Source: an uncultured Erysipelotrichaceae bacterium (GTDB taxonomy: Bacteria; Bacillota_I; Bacilli_A; Erysipelotrichales; Erysipelotrichaceae). From it: a stretch of DNA of 8,503 nt. This document shows, one piece after another, positions 6,478 to 8,503 of the stretch. Each line of letters opens with the position of its first letter. The first letter of the stretch is position 1. The DNA lies in the NCBI GenBank assembly GCA_947575425.1, contig CANPNQ010000026.1, forward strand, positions 1 to 8,503. The letters are read 5' to 3'. A program made the translations under genes and the position numbers. Below the pieces are notes generated by a model. That model was not told the origin of the DNA, made no database searches, and saw only the letters and a program-made list of their open reading frames with translations.

Positions 6478-6873
6478 ATGACAACCCATGAGCTTCATGA
6501 GGTATACAGCTTCACTCTGATGAAAAATCAGGCTCCCTATCCTTTAAAGGAACGGATAATTGTGCGCTTGAAGGTAGAAGCGGAGCTGTTGGACAATCAT
6601 ACCTTGCGTCTGATTTCTATTGATGAAAACGGATCGAGTGCGCCTATTGATGCCATGATTGGTGATGGCTATCTGGAATTTGAGACAGAACAGCTACAAC
6701 CGCTCTACGCAACGATCACAGAAAAAGAGGCGATAGCGGAAGGTGTGATGAGAAGCAGTGGTGTCAATAGCGGAAATGCAACCTCTTCCACTGTATATGC
6801 TATGCTTACACTTAGCAGTGGGGTACTTGCCTATTTGTTGGGAAAAAAGCGATATGATGCATACAAGCATTGA
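6478..6873 (+). CDS. Frameshifted C-terminal part of the M6 protease: beta-rich domain and membrane anchor
   Basis: The first ATG in this frame is 6478 (131 residues), but the frame is already open from 6388 and reads naturally there as SDPEVSIQSEEYSSEALKAQ, so this is best seen as the displaced end of the upstream protease. It has no signal peptide. The main body (about residues 1-90 from 6478) is predicted beta-rich and contains LRLISIDENGSSAPID followed by GYLEFETEQLQPLYATI, a pattern common near the ends of Firmicute surface proteins. Residues about 103-121 form a hydrophobic anchor (STVYAMLTLSSGVLAYLLG), followed by the basic tail KKRYDAYKH. No LPxTG sortase motif is seen, so a plain membrane anchor is likely. 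GGGAGA (6465-6470) 7 nt before ATG 6478 would allow independent re-initiation, though without a signal peptide the product would be mislocated. Confidence 0.65.
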   Translation: MTTHELHEVYSFTLMKNQAPYPLKERIIVRLKVEAELLDNHTLRLISIDENGSSAPIDAMIGDGYLEFETEQLQPLYATITEKEAIAEGVMRSSGVNSGNATSSTVYAMLTLSSGVLAYLLGKKRYDAYKH

Positions 6874-6879
6874 AACTAC

Positions 6880-6907
6880 TTGACATTTGTGAAAAAGTAT
6901 CTATACT
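6880..6907 (+). promoter_or_regulatory. Sigma-A promoter of the tyrS T-box leader
   Basis: A perfect -35 TTGACA (6880-6885) and TATACT (6902-6907, 5/6) are spaced 16 bp apart, starting 6 bp after the previous stop codon. Transcription would start near 6914, about 226 nt ahead of the tyrS start codon, the usual length for a T-box leader. Confidence 0.82.
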
Positions 6908-6947
6908 TATGTTTGAAAAAAGCGTAGAAAAGAAATAGTATTCGAGG

Positions 6948-7124
6948 AAACCGTCAAGAGAGATGATGGTCGGTGAAAATCATTCGGGGCACTCGAAGAA
7001 TACACCTTGGAGCTTCCTTGTGAAAAGCAGGGACGTTGCCCTCGTTACGGGTTTAAGTGCATCATGTTATGGTGAACTAAGGTGGTACCACGCATCAGCG
7101 TCCTTGGATAAGGGCGCTTTTTTT
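6948..7124 (+). ncRNA. Tyrosine T-box riboswitch (tRNA-Tyr-sensing leader)
   Basis: The leader senses uncharged tRNA-Tyr and lets transcription proceed into tyrS only when charging falls. Stem I begins near AGAGAGATGATGG (6957-6969). The specifier loop reads GAA-TAC-ACC, with UAC (Tyr) at 7001-7003. The conserved T-box AAGGTGGTACCACG spans 7079-7092, and its bulge UGGU (7083-7086) is complementary to a tRNA 3' end ACCA, matching the A discriminator of tRNA-Tyr. Antiterminator: AAGG (7079-7082) with CCTT (7102-7105), and ACGC (7090-7093) with GCGT (7098-7101). This excludes the terminator hairpin at 7098-7117. The exact 5' boundary of stem I is approximate. Confidence 0.95.
7098..7124 (+). terminator. 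Regulated terminator of the tyrS T-box
   Basis: GCGTCCTT (7098-7105) pairs with AAGGGCGC (7110-7117), one G-U included, around a GGAT tetraloop and followed by seven T (7118-7124). Its 5' arm is shared with the antiterminator, so the two folds are mutually exclusive. Confidence 0.93.
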
Positions 7125-7139
7125 AAAGGAGAACATGAT

Positions 7140-8372
7140 ATGAAATTATTTGACGAATTGAAATGGCGCGGATTGATCGATAATGTGACCGATCCGAAGC
7201 TGGAGGATGAATTAAACAACGGGGAATTGACCTTTTACATCGGTACTGACCCGACCGGAGATAGTATGCATATCGGTCACTATTCTTCTTTATTGACAGC
7301 CAAGCGTTTGAAGGATGCAGGGCATCATCCGATCATGCTGGTCGGCGGGGCAACCGGATTTATCGGTGATCCGAAGGCAAGCGGAGAGCGCAATATGCTG
7401 ACAAAGGACGTGCTACAACACAATTATGAGTGTTTGAGCAAGCAGATCGAGGCAGTATTTGGCTTTCAGATGGTGAATAACATGGATTGGACCAAGGATA
7501 TCAGCGTGATTGATTTCCTGCGTGACTATGGTAAGCACTTTAATATCAATTACATGATCAATAAAGACACGGTAAGAAGGAGATTGGAAAGCGGCATCAG
7601 CTATACAGAGTTTTCTTATATGCTGTTACAATCACTGGACTTTTTGCATCTGTATGAGACCTACAACTGCCGCTTACAGATCGGGGGACAGGATCAGTGG
7701 GGCAATATTACCTCTGGCTTGGAGTTGATCCGCAAGAAGCATGGCGCAGATGTGAAGTGCTATGGGCTAACCATGCCGCTGATTACCAAAGCCGATGGTA
7801 CCAAGTTTGGGAAGAGCGAGAGCGGAACGGTTTGGCTGGATAAAACGAAAACCTCAGCCTATGCCCTGTATCAGTTCCTTGTCAATACCGAGGACAGTAA
7901 GGTCATTGAATATTTGAAGCGATTGACCTTCTTAAGCCGAGAAGAAATTGAAGCGCTGGAGGATAAGGTGATGAGTGAGCCGCATAAGCGAGAAGCACAA
8001 AAGGCACTGGCAAGTGATGTGGTACGCAGCCTGCATGGTGAGCAGGAGCTGGAAAAGGCATTGAAGATCACAGCCTGTCTGTTTTCCAATCGAATTAAGG
8101 AATTGGATGCACAGGAGCTAAAGGATGCTTTGGCTAATTTTGAGCATCGGGAGATTGCCGATCAACTGCCGCTGTGTGATGCATTGGTAGCTGCCAATAT
8201 CGCTTCTAGCAAGCGTGAGGCAAGAGAATTGATCCATGGCGGTTCCATACAGATCAATGGAGATAAGGTGAGTGATCCTGCTATGATTCTGCATAAAGGC
8301 AATGCGATCTGTGATAATATGACTTTGATCAAAAAGGGAAAGCGCAATTATTTTGCGATCGTGCAGAAATAA
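7140..8372 (+). CDS. tyrS: Tyrosyl-tRNA synthetase TyrS
   Basis: Class I aminoacyl-tRNA synthetase that charges tRNA-Tyr with tyrosine in the cytoplasm. The true start is ATG 7140 (410 residues), with AAAGGAG at 7125-7131. The frame is open further upstream to an ATG at 6963, but those 59 codons read through the T-box structure and are not translated. Visible motifs: the tyrosine/ATP pocket FYIGTDPTGDSMHIGH with HIGH at residues 44-47; GGQDQWGNI, typical of TyrRS; the KMSKS-type loop KFGKS at 222-226; and a C-terminal S4 RNA-binding domain (about 343-410) containing SKREARELIHGG. Length and motifs match the bacterial TyrS (TyrZ-unlike, S4-containing) class. Expression should rise when tyrosyl-tRNA is short. 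No U-run terminator is evident after the stop. Confidence 0.97.
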   Translation: MKLFDELKWRGLIDNVTDPKLEDELNNGELTFYIGTDPTGDSMHIGHYSSLLTAKRLKDAGHHPIMLVGGATGFIGDPKASGERNMLTKDVLQHNYECLSKQIEAVFGFQMVNNMDWTKDISVIDFLRDYGKHFNINYMINKDTVRRRLESGISYTEFSYMLLQSLDFLHLYETYNCRLQIGGQDQWGNITSGLELIRKKHGADVKCYGLTMPLITKADGTKFGKSESGTVWLDKTKTSAYALYQFLVNTEDSKVIEYLKRLTFLSREEIEALEDKVMSEPHKREAQKALASDVVRSLHGEQELEKALKITACLFSNRIKELDAQELKDALANFEHREIADQLPLCDALVAANIASSKREARELIHGGSIQINGDKVSDPAMILHKGNAICDNMTLIKKGKRNYFAIVQK

Positions 8373-8465
8373 CTCTTTTGCAAATCAGCGCTTCAGCTGC
8401 TCAATCGACGATAAATACTAGGCGTTGTGTCTATGCTCCCCATTCATCCTGCGTCATCAGGCAGG

Positions 8466-8480
8466 CACATTTGAAATGTG
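8466..8480. promoter_or_regulatory. Perfect 15-bp palindrome before a promoter-like -10 (operator candidate)
   Basis: CACATTT-G-AAATGTG has 7-bp perfect arms and a 1-bp centre. It ends one base before TATTAT (8482-8487), and its last two bases supply the TG of an extended -10. The design resembles the palindrome at 1001-1013 (CACTTT-C-AAAGTG), which also sits just before a -10. The regulator is unknown. Confidence 0.45.
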
Positions 8481-8500
8481 ATATTATCAAAATGGGAGGG
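8479..8500 (+). promoter_or_regulatory. Extended -10 and Shine-Dalgarno for a gene beyond the window
   Basis: TG-A-TATTAT (8479-8487) resembles an extended -10, and GGGAGGG (8494-8500) is a strong ribosome binding site. A start codon is expected just past base 8503. No good -35 is visible 16-18 bp upstream, and the implied leader is very short. Confidence 0.45.
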
Positions 8501-8503
8501 AAG

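Noticed and set aside
8386..8465. Hairpins after tyrS (CAGC/GCTG near 8387-8400; CCTGC/GCAGG at 8448-8465) as terminators
   Set aside because: Short stems and no T-run follows either one, so an intrinsic terminator is not supported.

Overview
The window reads as chromosomal DNA of a low- to moderate-GC Firmicute. The CcpA/cre system, a tRNA-Tyr T-box and the gene order murC, ytxG-like, ytxH-position gene, ccpA, (insert), tyrS are all Firmicute features; B. subtilis has murC-ytxG-ytxH-ytxJ-aroA-ccpA with tyrS further along. The style of the surface protein (Ig-like repeats, membrane anchor) suggests a gut or oral Erysipelotrichia-type organism. That placement is inference. All genes are on the + strand.

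Region 1 (1-3135) is a housekeeping block. It starts with the 3' three quarters of murC, cut by the window edge at the ATP-binding loop. A candidate sigma-A promoter carrying a perfect palindrome in its spacer follows. Then come three overlapping genes: a DUF948/YtxG-like membrane protein, an acidic helical protein in the ytxH position, and a LacI-family regulator with the CcpA-specific HPr-contact helix. A strong intrinsic terminator closes the block.

Region 2 (3136-6873) is an accessory insert. An AT-rich intergenic stretch of about 340 bp holds a near-consensus cre site (the CcpA operator) and an extended -10 promoter. They drive a large secreted M6-family (immune inhibitor A-like) zinc metalloprotease with four Ig-like repeats. 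The frame breaks near 6388-6411. The remainder, a beta-rich domain plus a C-terminal membrane anchor, lies in the -1 frame, so a membrane-anchored protein of about 1,132 residues seems to have been split.

Region 3 (6874-8503) is tyrS under a textbook tyrosine T-box riboswitch, with UAC specifier, UGGU bulge, antiterminator and terminator all visible. The true start is 7140. The last 130 bp end in another palindrome, an extended -10 and a strong Shine-Dalgarno, probably leading to the next gene outside the window.

In function, ccpA sits directly upstream of a gene whose promoter carries a candidate CcpA site at about -55, so the protease may be under carbon-catabolite control. No tRNA or rRNA genes, insertion sequences, CRISPR arrays or prophage genes were seen. 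No wholly new system was recognised. The best leads are the frameshifted surface protease, its cre site, and the divergent effector pocket of CcpA.
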